DNA of 61,008 bases from JBCBWG01 sp964579305 (lineage in GTDB: Bacteria; Pseudomonadota; Alphaproteobacteria; Rhizobiales; Hyphomicrobiaceae): contig CAZOGY010000007.1 in NCBI GenBank assembly GCA_964579305.1, positions 1 through 61,008 on the forward strand. Direction: 5' to 3'. Numbering within the stretch: the stretch's first letter is position 1; each line of letters opens with the position of its first letter. The notes beneath the pieces were generated by a model. It searched no databases and was not told the DNA's origin. It was given only the letters and a program-made list of their open reading frames with translations. Shown in pieces: positions 27,789 through 36,504 of this stretch. The position numbers and the translations under genes were made by a program.

Positions 27789-28030
27789 TTTTATTTTTTC
27801 AACCTTCGTAAGATTTGGTTGAGACGTCGATTGCCAATTTGCTTAGCCTTGGCTGGGACGTCAGTGTCGTGTCGTGTCTGTGCTGGTGCCTGTATCTATG
27901 CGGGTTTGTCTTGCCGCGGCCTCGCGTGATGACCACGCACGAGTCTATGTTTTTGGTGTCGGTTTTGTCATTTACATTTGCTCGCCGACCTCGCCGCAAC
28001 TCGGAGGCAAACGTGAATGTCGATTCAGCC
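27789..28030. other. AT-richer intergenic stretch upstream of spoVR
   Basis: No gene was recognised. Together with the R1 repeat (28031-28197) this makes a 406 bp non-coding stretch between yeaH and spoVR. The composition is lower in GC than its surroundings, as expected for a promoter, so spoVR may have its own. Confidence 0.5.
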
Positions 28031-28197
28031 TAGTGTTCCGTCTCCGACACTTGGTTCCCTTTGCGGCACCCGCTCGTCCAAGTGTCGGAGACAACAGGAA
28101 CACGAGTAAATCCATGATTCTAGTGTTGCTTATGTCACTAACGCTTGGCAGGCGAGATTGCGGCACGTGGGGACCAAGCGTTAGTGACGCAACACTA
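28031..28197 (-). repeat. R1 double-hairpin repeat, copy 2
   Basis: This is a 167 bp element, the reverse-oriented homologue of 180-346. Both ends read TAGTGTT toward the inside, with 12 bp terminal inverted repeats TAGTGTTGCGTC and TAGTGTTCCGTC (one mismatch). Hairpin I has perfect 15 bp arms GTCACTAACGCTTGG/CCAAGCGTTAGTGAC. Hairpin II has perfect 15 bp arms GTCTCCGACACTTGG/CCAAGTGTCGGAGAC. Each loop holds the core GTGCCGCAA in the same orientation. Its terminal TAG is also the stop codon of the yeaH-like gene. Confidence 0.88.
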
Positions 28198-29469
28198 ATC
28201 TCCGGTGGTAAATAGCTCACGGAACACCGGATATATTTCGCCGGGGCCGGAGACCCGTTTCATTGCAAAGTGCGGATGCTCATCAGCCAGTTCTTCATAC
28301 CCGCTCCACACGATGGATAAGAATGGTGCGATTGAATCTTCCGAATACGTCTCGATGTACGCATAATACTGGCAAATCGGCAGGATTTCTTCGCGCAGCA
28401 TGGTCAGACAGCGAGACATGTCGTCGTCGAAGTTATGGCCGTCAGAGGCCTGCGCGGCGTAAATGTTCCAATCGTCCGGCGGATACTTGTCCTTGACGAC
28501 CTTGAGCATTTCCACCAACGCCGATGAAATCACGGTGCCACCGGTTTCCGTGTTTCTGAAAAACGTGTCTTCATCGACGACCTGGGCTTCCGTCGTATGG
28601 CGGATAAAGACCAGATCGACCTCTTGATAATGCCGCGTCAGAAAGAGATGCAGAAGCATGTAAAACCGCTTGGCGAGATCCTTCAGGTCCTCTGTCATCG
28701 AGGCAGAAACGTCCATCAGGCAAAACATAACCGCCTGGGTCTTCGGTTTCGGCTTCATTTCGTGGCGATTGTATTGCAGATCAAGCGGATCGATGTAGGC
28801 GACCACTTTGCGAAGATAACTCAAGTGGTCGATCTTCTTTTTCAGTTCCGCGATCTTTTCATCGTCACGCGGCGTGCGCGCTTCCAGCGCGGCAATCTCT
28901 TCTTCAAGCGCTTCAATTTCGCGCAAGGACGGGCGGCGAAGGGCAATTCGCCGGGCCAGTGAATTGCGCATGGTGCGCACGCGATTGAGTTTGGCTGGAG
29001 GGCCGTCGGTGGTCAGACCGGCGCGCACCGGTTCGGGCGACTTCAGGCTCTTGAGCTTGGCCTTGACGAGATTTGGTAGTTCCAGGTCCTCAAAGAACAA
29101 GTCGAGGAATTCATCACGCGTGAGCGAAAATACGAAGTCGTCTTCGCCAGAGCCATCGTTTGAGCCCTTGCGCCCGCGGCCACCGCGCCCGGAATCGGGT
29201 TTGCGGATCACGTCGCCAGGCTTGAACTGTTTGTTGCCAGGAAGCACGAAGTCACGCTGGCCGGAATTGGAGCCAAGCCGAAAGTTCGGCTCCTTCAGGC
29301 TTTTTGTGCGAATGCGAACGTTTTCACCGCCTTCGACCTCGGAGATTTTGCGGCGTTTGATGCTATCGCGCACGGCCTCGCGGATTTCGGCCTTGGCACG
29401 GCGCAGGAAGCGCTGCCGATTGCCAAGGCTTTTGGCTTTTGGATTGAGGCGGCGGTCAACAATGTGCAT
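28195..29469 (-). CDS. YeaH/YhbH family protein (DUF444)
   Basis: The product is 424 aa from the ATG at 29469 (MHIVDRRLNPKAKSLGNRQ), the usual N-terminus of YeaH proteins. It has a Gly/Arg/Ser-rich stretch (SGRGGRGRKGSNDGSGEDDF) and a C-terminal von Willebrand A-like domain with the MIDAS motif DVSAS and TGGTVISSAL. In E. coli, yeaH is co-transcribed with yeaG (prkA) under nitrogen starvation and stationary phase. The stop codon TAG (28197-28195) is the first three bases of an R1 repeat, so the original C-terminus may have been altered to end in TTGD. The frame is open 35 codons upstream, without family similarity. Confidence 0.93.
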   Translation of the reverse strand: MHIVDRRLNPKAKSLGNRQRFLRRAKAEIREAVRDSIKRRKISEVEGGENVRIRTKSLKEPNFRLGSNSGQRDFVLPGNKQFKPGDVIRKPDSGRGGRGRKGSNDGSGEDDFVFSLTRDEFLDLFFEDLELPNLVKAKLKSLKSPEPVRAGLTTDGPPAKLNRVRTMRNSLARRIALRRPSLREIEALEEEIAALEARTPRDDEKIAELKKKIDHLSYLRKVVAYIDPLDLQYNRHEMKPKPKTQAVMFCLMDVSASMTEDLKDLAKRFYMLLHLFLTRHYQEVDLVFIRHTTEAQVVDEDTFFRNTETGGTVISSALVEMLKVVKDKYPPDDWNIYAAQASDGHNFDDDMSRCLTMLREEILPICQYYAYIETYSEDSIAPFLSIVWSGYEELADEHPHFAMKRVSGPGEIYPVFRELFTTGD

Positions 29470-29489
29470 TGGGTCGCAGAAGCTCCCGG

Positions 29490-29580
29490 CAGTAGGGGAG
29501 TAAATCAGTCGAGGAGTGAGAGAAAACCGTTTGAAGTGTGAGGGCCCTACTCCCTCACGTTCCTCTTCCCTCACTCCCGC
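29490..29580. other. Structured intergenic sequence between prkA and yeaH
   Basis: The stretch contains several interleaved inverted repeats: AGTAGGG/CCCTACT, GTGAGGG/CCCTCAC and GGAGTGAG/CTCACTCC. On the minus strand it reads as variations of GTGAGGGAGTAGGG. It lies just upstream of yeaH and may be a transcript-processing or attenuating structure. This rests on pattern only. Confidence 0.4.
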
Positions 29581-29599
29581 TGAGAGGCCTGATGGCGGC

Positions 29600-31546
29600 T
29601 TAACCGGCCTTTTTCACGCGCATATACCATTCGACGAGGCGGCGGACTTGCATCGGGGTGTAACCGCGCGACATCATCCGCTCGACGAATTCCTCATGCT
29701 TTTTGGCCGTCTCGCCATCCTGTTTGGCGCCAAACGAGATCACCGGCAGCAAATCCTCAACCTGTGAGAACATCCGCTTTTCGATGACGTCGCGGATTTT
29801 CTCGTAGCTTGTCCAGCTTGGGTTTTTGCCGGCGTTTTTTGCACGCGCGCGCAAGGAGAACTTCACGACTTCGTAGCGGAAGTCTTTCGGGTTCGCGATA
29901 CCGGCCGGTTTTTCGATCTTGGAAAGTTCTTGGTCGAGCAGCTCGCGGTCCATCACCTGGCCGGTGTCGGGGTACTAGAAGTCCTGATCCTAGATCAAAG
30001 CGTCGGCATACGCGACGTAGCGATCGAACAGGTTCTGGCCGAAGTCGTGGTAGCTCTCCAGATAGGCTTTCTGGATCTCGTTGCCGATGAACTCGGCATA
30101 ACGCGGTGCCAAGTCTTCCTTGATGAACTCGATGTAGCGGTCTTCGGTGTCTTCGGGCAGCTGATCGCGTCGGATCGCCTGCTCCAGCACATACATGAGG
30201 TGTACGGGATCTGCGGCGATCTCGTTGTTGTCGTAATTGAACGTCTCTGACAGCACCTTGTAAGCAAAGCGGGTGGAGACACCGTCCATGCCTTCGTTGA
30301 TGCCGGCTTCGTCGCGGTATTCCTGGATCGTCTTGGCGTGCGGGTCCGTGTCTTTCAGGCTTTCACCATCATAGACCCGCATTTTTGAAAACAGCGACGA
30401 GTTCTCGTGTTCTTTGAGCCGCGTCAGTACGGAGAACCGGGCCAGCATTTCCAGAGTGCCGGGCGCGCACGCCGCGTTCGAAAGCTCTGACGTCTGCAGG
30501 AGCTTATCGTAGATCCGGACCTCTTCGGAAACGCGCAGGCAGTACGGCACCTGGATGACGCAGATCCGGTCGAGGAAGGCTTCGTTGTTCTTGTTGGACC
30601 GGAAGCTCTGCCACTCGCTTTCGTTGGAGTGCGCAAGAATGATGCCCTGGTAGGGCAGCGCGCCAACGTTCTCAGTGCCAACGTAGGTGCCGTCTTGCGT
30701 TGCGGTCAGCAACGGATGGAGCATCTTGATGGGGGCTTTGAACATCTCAACAAATTCGAGAAGGCCCTGTGTGGTGCGGTTGAGGCCGCCCGAGTAGGAA
30801 TACGCATCGGCGTCGTTCTGGCCAAAGAACTCCAGCTTGCGAATATCGACCTTGCCGACCAGCGCCGAGATGTCCTGGTTGTTTTCATCGCCTGGCTCGG
30901 TTTTGGCGATGCAAATCTGGCGCAAGCGGGAAGGCTGCAGTTTCACAACCGTGAACTTGGAAATGTCGCCGCCAAATTCGTCGAGGCGCTTCACCGCCCA
31001 CGGGCTCATGCGCCCGGTCAGCTTGCGCTTTGGAACGCCATAACGGCTTTCGATTTGTTCGCCCATTGTCACAGGGTCAAATAAGCCAAGCGGACTTTCA
31101 AAAATCGGGCTGATTTCGTCACCGGCTTTGAGCGCATAGATCGGGCAGACTTCCATCAATTCCTTCAGGCGCTCTGCCATGGAGGATTTGCCGCCGCCGA
31201 CGGGTCCGAGCAAATAAAGAACCTGTTTGCGCTCTTCCAAGCCCTGGGCTGCGTGGCGGAAAAAGCCAACGATCCGCTCGATGGTTTCTTCAAGGCCGTA
31301 GAAGTCCTTGAAGGCCGGATAGATTTTGAGTGTCCGGTTCATGAAGATCCGGCCCATTCGCAGGTCTTTGGACGTGTCGATAACTTCCGGCTCGCCAATC
31401 GCGGCAATCATCCGCTCAGCGGCGCTGGCATACATCATCGGGTCGTCTTTGCAGGCCTCAAGATAGGCCTTCAGGCTCAACTCGCTTTGCTGTTGGCGCT
31501 CATAGGATTTTGTGAACAGGTCAAAGACTTCGTCTTGGCTCGTCAT
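29600..31546 (-). pseudogene. prkA: PrkA serine kinase (YeaG) with two in-frame stops
   Basis: PrkA/YeaG is an AAA+-type protein with serine kinase activity, of about 640-650 aa. The gene here spans 649 codons. It has the N-terminal segment MTSQDEVFDLFTKSYE, Walker A GPVGGGKSS at 114-122, and the C-terminal domain ending MQVRRLVEWYMRVKKAG. Near the end, after YVAYADALI, the frame has TAG at codon 519 (29992-29990) and TAG at codon 524 (29977-29975). It then continues in the same frame with YPDTGQVMDRELLDQELSKI. E. coli YeaG has glutamine (WIQDQE) at the first place and arginine (YRDPDTG) at the second. All other regions look conserved, so this is a recent nonsense event, a consensus error, or read-through. 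A truncated 518 aa product would lack the last 130 residues. A start at 31570 is also open. Confidence 0.88.
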
Positions 31547-32091
31547 GTGGATCTCGCTTGCGCTAAACACGCCCTTAGCCCGTGCGCCGCGCCGGTCGCC
31601 GCGCTGTTCTTGTTGGGATCAGGGCTCTCATTTTGAGCCGCCGGCTGGGCACACCACCGGAGCGCTTCAAGCCGCCGTCCACCCCGATCCCGTCGGTCGG
31701 GCGCGCCGTTTGTGCTCACACCCGTCACATTCGCCGAATTGCGCTGTGACGGCGCGGGCCTGCGCCCATTTCCTGCTGCCTACGCCTCATGTGCCATCGA
31801 TAGGGGCAATCGCCGTGCCAGCCGCCCGACCAAGTCGACATGCTAACACAACACGAGCGTGCGACACGTACTTTTCAATTCCAAACCGTCGCGCCACCGA
31901 GTGCAAATCAAGCGTATTCAAAGCATGTTGGGCAGTTCTGGCGGAACTGCGTCAAAGCCCTGGCAACAGATTTTTATGTGATGAAACTTTGGTCAGGCTT
32001 CAATAGTCCAAGCACGCTGTTTGAAATTGGCGCGGTTTGTGGCGAGTTGCCTTAATTGTTGGCAGAGCCTGAGGCATGTTCAAGTCGGATT
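31547..32091. other. Long intergenic region upstream of prkA
   Basis: No gene or repeat was recognised in these 545 bp. The part from about 31840 to 32055 is lower in GC and has a 71-codon open frame on the plus strand with no recognisable similarity, which I do not call. The prkA promoter should lie here. Confidence 0.5.
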
Positions 32092-33885
32092 CTATGCGGG
32101 ATCTTTTGCGTCCTGGCGGGCGGGCGTATCGTCGCCGGTGTCGGTGACGGTCGCGCTGCGTAAGGCTGCGCGTTCGCGCTGGCGTTGATCGGCGACCAGC
32201 CTGCGCGAGCTATCGGCGCTGAGGCCGAGCGCTGAAAAGGTGACTTCGGCAAGGTCGAAACTGGCTTCGATGGTCTCAGGCACGACTTCGGATGCGCCGG
32301 CGCTGAGCAGACGGCGGGCATGGTCAGCGTCGCGGGCGCGGACCAGGATGGGCAGGTCCGGGTGGTCCGCCCGCACGCGGGTGACAATCTGCTCGGCGGC
32401 CCGGAAGTTGTCCATCGTGATGATGAGGGCGGCGGCACGGTCGATCCCCGCCAGTTCAAGGATGCGGGTTTGGCTGGCGTCGCCGTAGTGGACCGCACTG
32501 CCTTTGCGGCTGTATTCGGCTACGATGGCGGCGTCGCGGTCCAAGCCGACCGTTGGGACCAGGGCCTGTTCCAGGAGCGCGCCGAGAAGCTGGCCAACGC
32601 GGCCGTAGCCGGCGATGATCACATGCGCAGTTGGTTGGACGCCGCCGTCAATTGGCGCCGCGCCAGGTTGCCCGGCGACGCCATCTGGCGCGATGCGCTG
32701 TGCGACAAATCTCGCAAGTTCGGCCAGCGCCGGTGTCAGCAGCATCGACAAGCCAGTGACCATCAACATGAACTTGGCGGTATCGGCATCGATCAGGCCG
32801 CCGCTTAGTGCCACGGCCAGGACCACGAACGCGAACTCGCCGGCTTGGCCCAGAAGGATGGCTGTTTCGATCGAAACTGAACGCTGACACCCGAATAATC
32901 TCGCGAGCCCATAAATAATGGCGGCCTTCAGGACGATCAGGCCGACCACGGAGGCGGCAAGCAGACCGGGGCGCGCCAACACCGCGGCAATGTCGAGTTC
33001 CATGCCCACGGACAGGAAGAACAGGCCCAGCAACAGGCCTTTGAACGGCTCGATGTCGACTTCGATCTGGTGACGATACTCCGTCTCAGACAGCAACAGG
33101 CCGGCCAGAAATGCGCCGAGCGCAAGCGACAGGCCAGCTTGGGCGGTGGCAACGGAGGTTGCAATCACCACCAAAAGCACGGCGGCCATGAACATTTCGC
33201 GGCTGTCAGTTGCGCCAACGAGCCGGAACAGCGGTCTGATGACCCAACGGCCCAGGAACAGGATCGCGAAGACCGCAAGCGCCGCCTTAGCGATTGCGAC
33301 CGCAAACATCACCCACACGTTCTGGTCAGCGCCGTTCCCGGCAAGTGAAGCGGTTGCCACTTGGGCGGCAAACAGGATTGGAACGACGGAAAGGTCCTGG
33401 AACAGCAAGATTGCGAAACTTGTCTGCCCGGTCGGTGTCGCAAGGCGACGGCGCTCAATCAGGAGCTGCATGACAATGGCCGTCGAGGACAAAGCGAGGC
33501 ATGCGCCAAGGATGGCGGAAACGGCCGGGCTATTGCCGAAAGCGGCGGCGACCAGGCCAATCGCGATGGCAGAGACGATCACCTGAGCCGCGCCAAGGCC
33601 GAACACGAGACGCCGCATGCGCAACAAGCGATCAAGCGACAATTCCAGGCCGATTAGAAACAGCAAGAAAACAACGCCGAACTCGGCGACGTGGCGGACG
33701 GCTTCGACATCATCGAGGACGACGGCGGACAGCCACGGCCACTGCGTTGTGAATTGGCCCAGGCCATGAGGGCCAATCAACATGCCAACAGCCAGAAAGC
33801 CGAGGACTGGGCTCAGCTTCAGGCGGTGGATCAGCGGCACGATCAGACCTGCCGCCGCTAGGAAAACGATGACTTCTCGCAGCAT
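32092..33885 (-). CDS. Monovalent cation:proton antiporter-2 family (KefB/KefC-like)
   Basis: The product is 597 aa. The N-terminal two thirds have about 12 hydrophobic segments of the Na+/H+ exchanger fold, with LSPVLGFLAVGMLIGPHGLG at residues 25-45 and SSTAIVMQLL. The C-terminus has a TrkA-N/RCK domain with the NAD-binding motif VIIAGYGRVGQLLG and a GDASQTRILELAG segment. KefB/KefC proteins are K+ efflux systems opened by glutathione conjugates in enterobacteria. Whether this one exchanges K+ or Na+ is unknown. No KefF/KefG partner gene is adjacent. Confidence 0.9.
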   Translation of the reverse strand: MLREVIVFLAAAGLIVPLIHRLKLSPVLGFLAVGMLIGPHGLGQFTTQWPWLSAVVLDDVEAVRHVAEFGVVFLLFLIGLELSLDRLLRMRRLVFGLGAAQVIVSAIAIGLVAAAFGNSPAVSAILGACLALSSTAIVMQLLIERRRLATPTGQTSFAILLFQDLSVVPILFAAQVATASLAGNGADQNVWVMFAVAIAKAALAVFAILFLGRWVIRPLFRLVGATDSREMFMAAVLLVVIATSVATAQAGLSLALGAFLAGLLLSETEYRHQIEVDIEPFKGLLLGLFFLSVGMELDIAAVLARPGLLAASVVGLIVLKAAIIYGLARLFGCQRSVSIETAILLGQAGEFAFVVLAVALSGGLIDADTAKFMLMVTGLSMLLTPALAELARFVAQRIAPDGVAGQPGAAPIDGGVQPTAHVIIAGYGRVGQLLGALLEQALVPTVGLDRDAAIVAEYSRKGSAVHYGDASQTRILELAGIDRAAALIITMDNFRAAEQIVTRVRADHPDLPILVRARDADHARRLLSAGASEVVPETIEASFDLAEVTFSALGLSADSSRRLVADQRQRERAALRSATVTDTGDDTPARQDAKDPA

Positions 33886-33965
33886 GACCGATCGCCCCGT
33901 CAGTCCTGCCAGCGCCGTGTCAGCGAAACTGGCGTGTTCTCACGGCGGCATTACTGCGTTGCATT

Positions 33966-35360
33966 TTACCGCGGTGCAACGTGCAAAGGCATGCCACCTT
34001 TGGGGCGCAGCGTGACGCGGCTGATCGGCTCGGGATTGAGATTGGCGTCGCAGGAAAAGGCTGCGGCGCGGACAAACGCCGCCAGCATGACCTGGGCTTC
34101 GATCATCGCAAACGACATTCCCAGGCAAATCCGTTGTCCTGCGCCAAACGGCATGAACTGCGTGCGAGGGATTTCGGCGCGGCGTTGCGGCGCAAAGCGT
34201 TCCGGATCAAAGCGGTCGGGGTCTTCCCAGAGCATGCGGTGGCGATGGATGGCGTAAATCGGGACGACGACCTGGTCGCCGGGGCTGACCGGAATGGTGC
34301 CAATGGTTGTGGGCTTGGTGACGCGGCGGGCTAGAACCGGGGCCGGCGGATACAGCCGCAGCGCCTCTTCAAGCACCATGCGCGTGACAACCAATTTGTC
34401 GACGTGCTCAGCCGTGATTTGGCCGCTTCCGGCAACCTCGCGCACTTCATCGTGGACGCGCTTTTGCCAGTCGGGTGCGCGCGCCAGGAGGTAGAGCGTG
34501 AACGTCAGTGCGCGCGCGGTCGTCTCGTGTCCGGCTTCGAGCAGGGTCAACAGATTGTTGATCATCGCCGTATCGTCCATCGGCGCGCCGGTTTCTGGGT
34601 TTTCAGCGGCCAACAGGCGGTCGATCAGGTCGTTGGGGGCAACGCCAGATGCGCGACGCTGTGAAATGATGTTTGCAATGGATTTCCGCAACCGCGGGGC
34701 TGCGCGCGCCATCCGGATCGAGCCAGGGCTCGGCAGCCAATGCGGCAGCTTAAAAATGTCCCAGGCCATCTCCCAAGGCACACCACTCAGATAGGCGTTG
34801 GTGTCTGCAATGAGATTGCGGGTATCGGCGGAGGCGCCGCCGGCCAACATTGTGCGTGCGATGACCTGGAACGTGGCTTCGACCATTTCATCGTCGATCT
34901 GGCGCACAGACGGGCCCGCTTGGGACGTGCGCCAAGCCTGCGCCGTTTCCTCTGCCACTTCGGCAATTGTCGGCACGTAGGCAAGAACATCGCCGTGGCG
35001 GAACGGCGGGGCAAGCGTCCGGCGCTGCCAACGCCAGTCCGGCACGTCAGCGGTCAGCACGCTGTCTCCGACCGCGCGGTGGAACACGCGCTTTTCCATA
35101 GTCGATTTGTCCAGCGCGTCGGGGCGCTTGATCAAAATGTCGGCGACGAGACCCGGCCCGCTCACCCAGACAATCTTGATGCCGGCGCCGGTCTCCAAAA
35201 CCGTCAGCGGCTGCTCGTAGGCGACCTTGGGCACCGAGGCGAGGGGATTGTCGAGAAAGCGAAACAGGAACCGGCTGAGTGGCAGCGGCTTTGCCGGCGG
35301 GCTTACGGTTGGCGGGTATAGGGCCGCCCCGAATGGCGGCTGACGCAAGGCCTGATCCAT
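33966..35360 (-). CDS. Cytochrome P450
   Basis: The product is a 464 aa haem-thiolate monooxygenase without an N-terminal membrane anchor. The haem loop FGAGQRICLG has the ligand Cys412. The I-helix contains AGHETTARALT. The K-helix is EALRLYPP, with the ExxR pattern, and FDPERF precedes the haem loop. The substrate cannot be read. The motifs resemble class E/CYP102- and CYP4-like fatty-acid hydroxylases more than the CYP101 type. No ferredoxin or reductase gene is adjacent. Confidence 0.93.
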   Translation of the reverse strand: MDQALRQPPFGAALYPPTVSPPAKPLPLSRFLFRFLDNPLASVPKVAYEQPLTVLETGAGIKIVWVSGPGLVADILIKRPDALDKSTMEKRVFHRAVGDSVLTADVPDWRWQRRTLAPPFRHGDVLAYVPTIAEVAEETAQAWRTSQAGPSVRQIDDEMVEATFQVIARTMLAGGASADTRNLIADTNAYLSGVPWEMAWDIFKLPHWLPSPGSIRMARAAPRLRKSIANIISQRRASGVAPNDLIDRLLAAENPETGAPMDDTAMINNLLTLLEAGHETTARALTFTLYLLARAPDWQKRVHDEVREVAGSGQITAEHVDKLVVTRMVLEEALRLYPPAPVLARRVTKPTTIGTIPVSPGDQVVVPIYAIHRHRMLWEDPDRFDPERFAPQRRAEIPRTQFMPFGAGQRICLGMSFAMIEAQVMLAAFVRAAAFSCDANLNPEPISRVTLRPKGGMPLHVAPR

Positions 35361-35583
35361 GTTTGGCGCTCCTCATTGACGTTGCCGGGGACCGGTTCCT
35401 GGCGCTGGCTGGGCTTTCAATGGCTCGCTTGGATCACGCCCATGGACGCAGCGACGACCGCAGCGCTTGTTGGCGCGAATATGGGCCGGTTTGCAGGCAA
35501 TGCGACGTTCCCGTTGTCACACGCGAGTGCTCGGCTGATTGATTGCTTGACCCCGGCGCGGTCCCGTGTGGCCGGATGCTGCC

Positions 35584-36135
35584 TTAACCGGCGGATGCGC
35601 CCGGCTGCGACGGGTTCCAAAATGCTGCGATGCCATAGCCGGGGGCCAGAAAGACGCCGGCCCAGGCCAGCGACGAGACCACGCTTGCCAAAATGAAGTC
35701 GGGCCAGCGCATGACCATCGCGCCGGCAACAACGGGCAGGAACGGCCGCGCGGTGCCCATGAATTTGCCGGCGAGAATCGCAAAGAGCCCCCAACGGCGA
35801 AACAGCAAACGGCAGCGGGGAAACAAGTCTGGATAGCGCGAGAATGGCCAGATCCGCGGCAGGTCGTCGCGAAAATAGCGTCCGGCGGCGAACGACACGA
35901 TGTCGCCGGCAATGGCCCCGGCGGCGCCAGCAAACCAGACCGGCCAGAACACGCCGCCAACAGCCGCATGGGCGGTCCCGATGGCCAGGAACAGCGCAGT
36001 CGACGGCACGAAAAGTGATACCAAAACAAGGCTTTCGCCAAAGCCCAGGGCGAAAACGAGGAACGGCACGATCCCCGCGTTGTCGGAGATAAGCTGCAAC
36101 GACGCCGTGTAGAGATCCTGAAGCGCGCTGGGCAT
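35584..36135 (-). CDS. DedA-family membrane protein
   Basis: The product is 183 aa from the ATG at 36135 (MPSALQDLYTASLQLI). DedA/VTT proteins are small inner-membrane proteins linked to lipid flipping and proton-driven transport. Signatures are GESLVLVSLFVPSTALFLA, GDIVSFAAGRYF and the FMGTARPFLPVVAGA loop. Four to five hydrophobic segments are visible. The divergent neighbours are the betaine-lipid genes, with a 369 bp region between that holds a perfect 19 bp palindrome. The longer open frame from 36285 lacks family similarity at its N-terminus. Confidence 0.88.
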   Translation of the reverse strand: MPSALQDLYTASLQLISDNAGIVPFLVFALGFGESLVLVSLFVPSTALFLAIGTAHAAVGGVFWPVWFAGAAGAIAGDIVSFAAGRYFRDDLPRIWPFSRYPDLFPRCRLLFRRWGLFAILAGKFMGTARPFLPVVAGAMVMRWPDFILASVVSSLAWAGVFLAPGYGIAAFWNPSQPGASAG

Positions 36136-36504
36136 GCCGTTTTCCCGATCCTGATTGCTCTCGCCGCAAGCGCACGCTAAGGCACACCGCCGTCGTACGG
36201 TCGGCTGCGCCTTGCCGATGAGCTTTCGTGTGTGATTGCTGCAATCACATGACGGGGCTGGTGGATTGCGGCGGCGGCCCCACATGCGACAGCGGCCGGC
36301 AAGTCGTGTTTCGGCTTGAGGTCAGGTCAGGCGTAGCAGAAAATGGGCAATCAAGCGGCCGACCGGCGCGCAGTGGCGCGGAGGGACGGCGGCAGAGTTC
36401 GGGTGGCACGCGACGCCTAGCGGCGAGCGCTTGGCAGATGCGAAACGCAGGGCGGCGCTGCGTGTGAAAAGCGTTCGGAACCAAACGGGAGGCAATGAAC
36501 AGGC
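36136..36504. other. Divergent region between dedA and btaA
   Basis: No gene was recognised in these 369 bp. It contains the palindrome at 36231-36249 and presumably both promoters. No clear Pho box was found, although btaA is phosphate-starvation controlled in Sinorhizobium. Confidence 0.5.
36231..36249. promoter_or_regulatory. Perfect 19 bp palindrome (operator candidate)
   Basis: TGTGATTGC-T-GCAATCACA is a perfect inverted repeat, 95 bp upstream of the dedA ATG and 255 bp upstream of the btaA ATG. The outer TGTGA/TCACA halves recall CRP-type sites, but the spacing (nine bases) differs from the usual six, so another dimeric regulator is as likely. Confidence 0.5.

Noticed and set aside
29600..31546. 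Frameshift or two separate genes instead of one interrupted prkA
   Set aside because: The two parts are in the same frame and join with expected PrkA sequence, so the interruption is by stop codons only.
24437..31546. Genome-wide recoding of TAG as a sense codon
   Set aside because: Other genes here end normally, one broken gene also has TAA, and yeaH ends with TAG. There is no support for an alternative code.
31840..32055. 71-codon plus-strand frame upstream of prkA
   Set aside because: No similarity, no convincing RBS, and located in a promoter region. Not enough support.
36231..36249. CRP site call for the palindrome
   Set aside because: The half-sites are nine bases apart instead of six, so it is only listed as an unassigned operator candidate.
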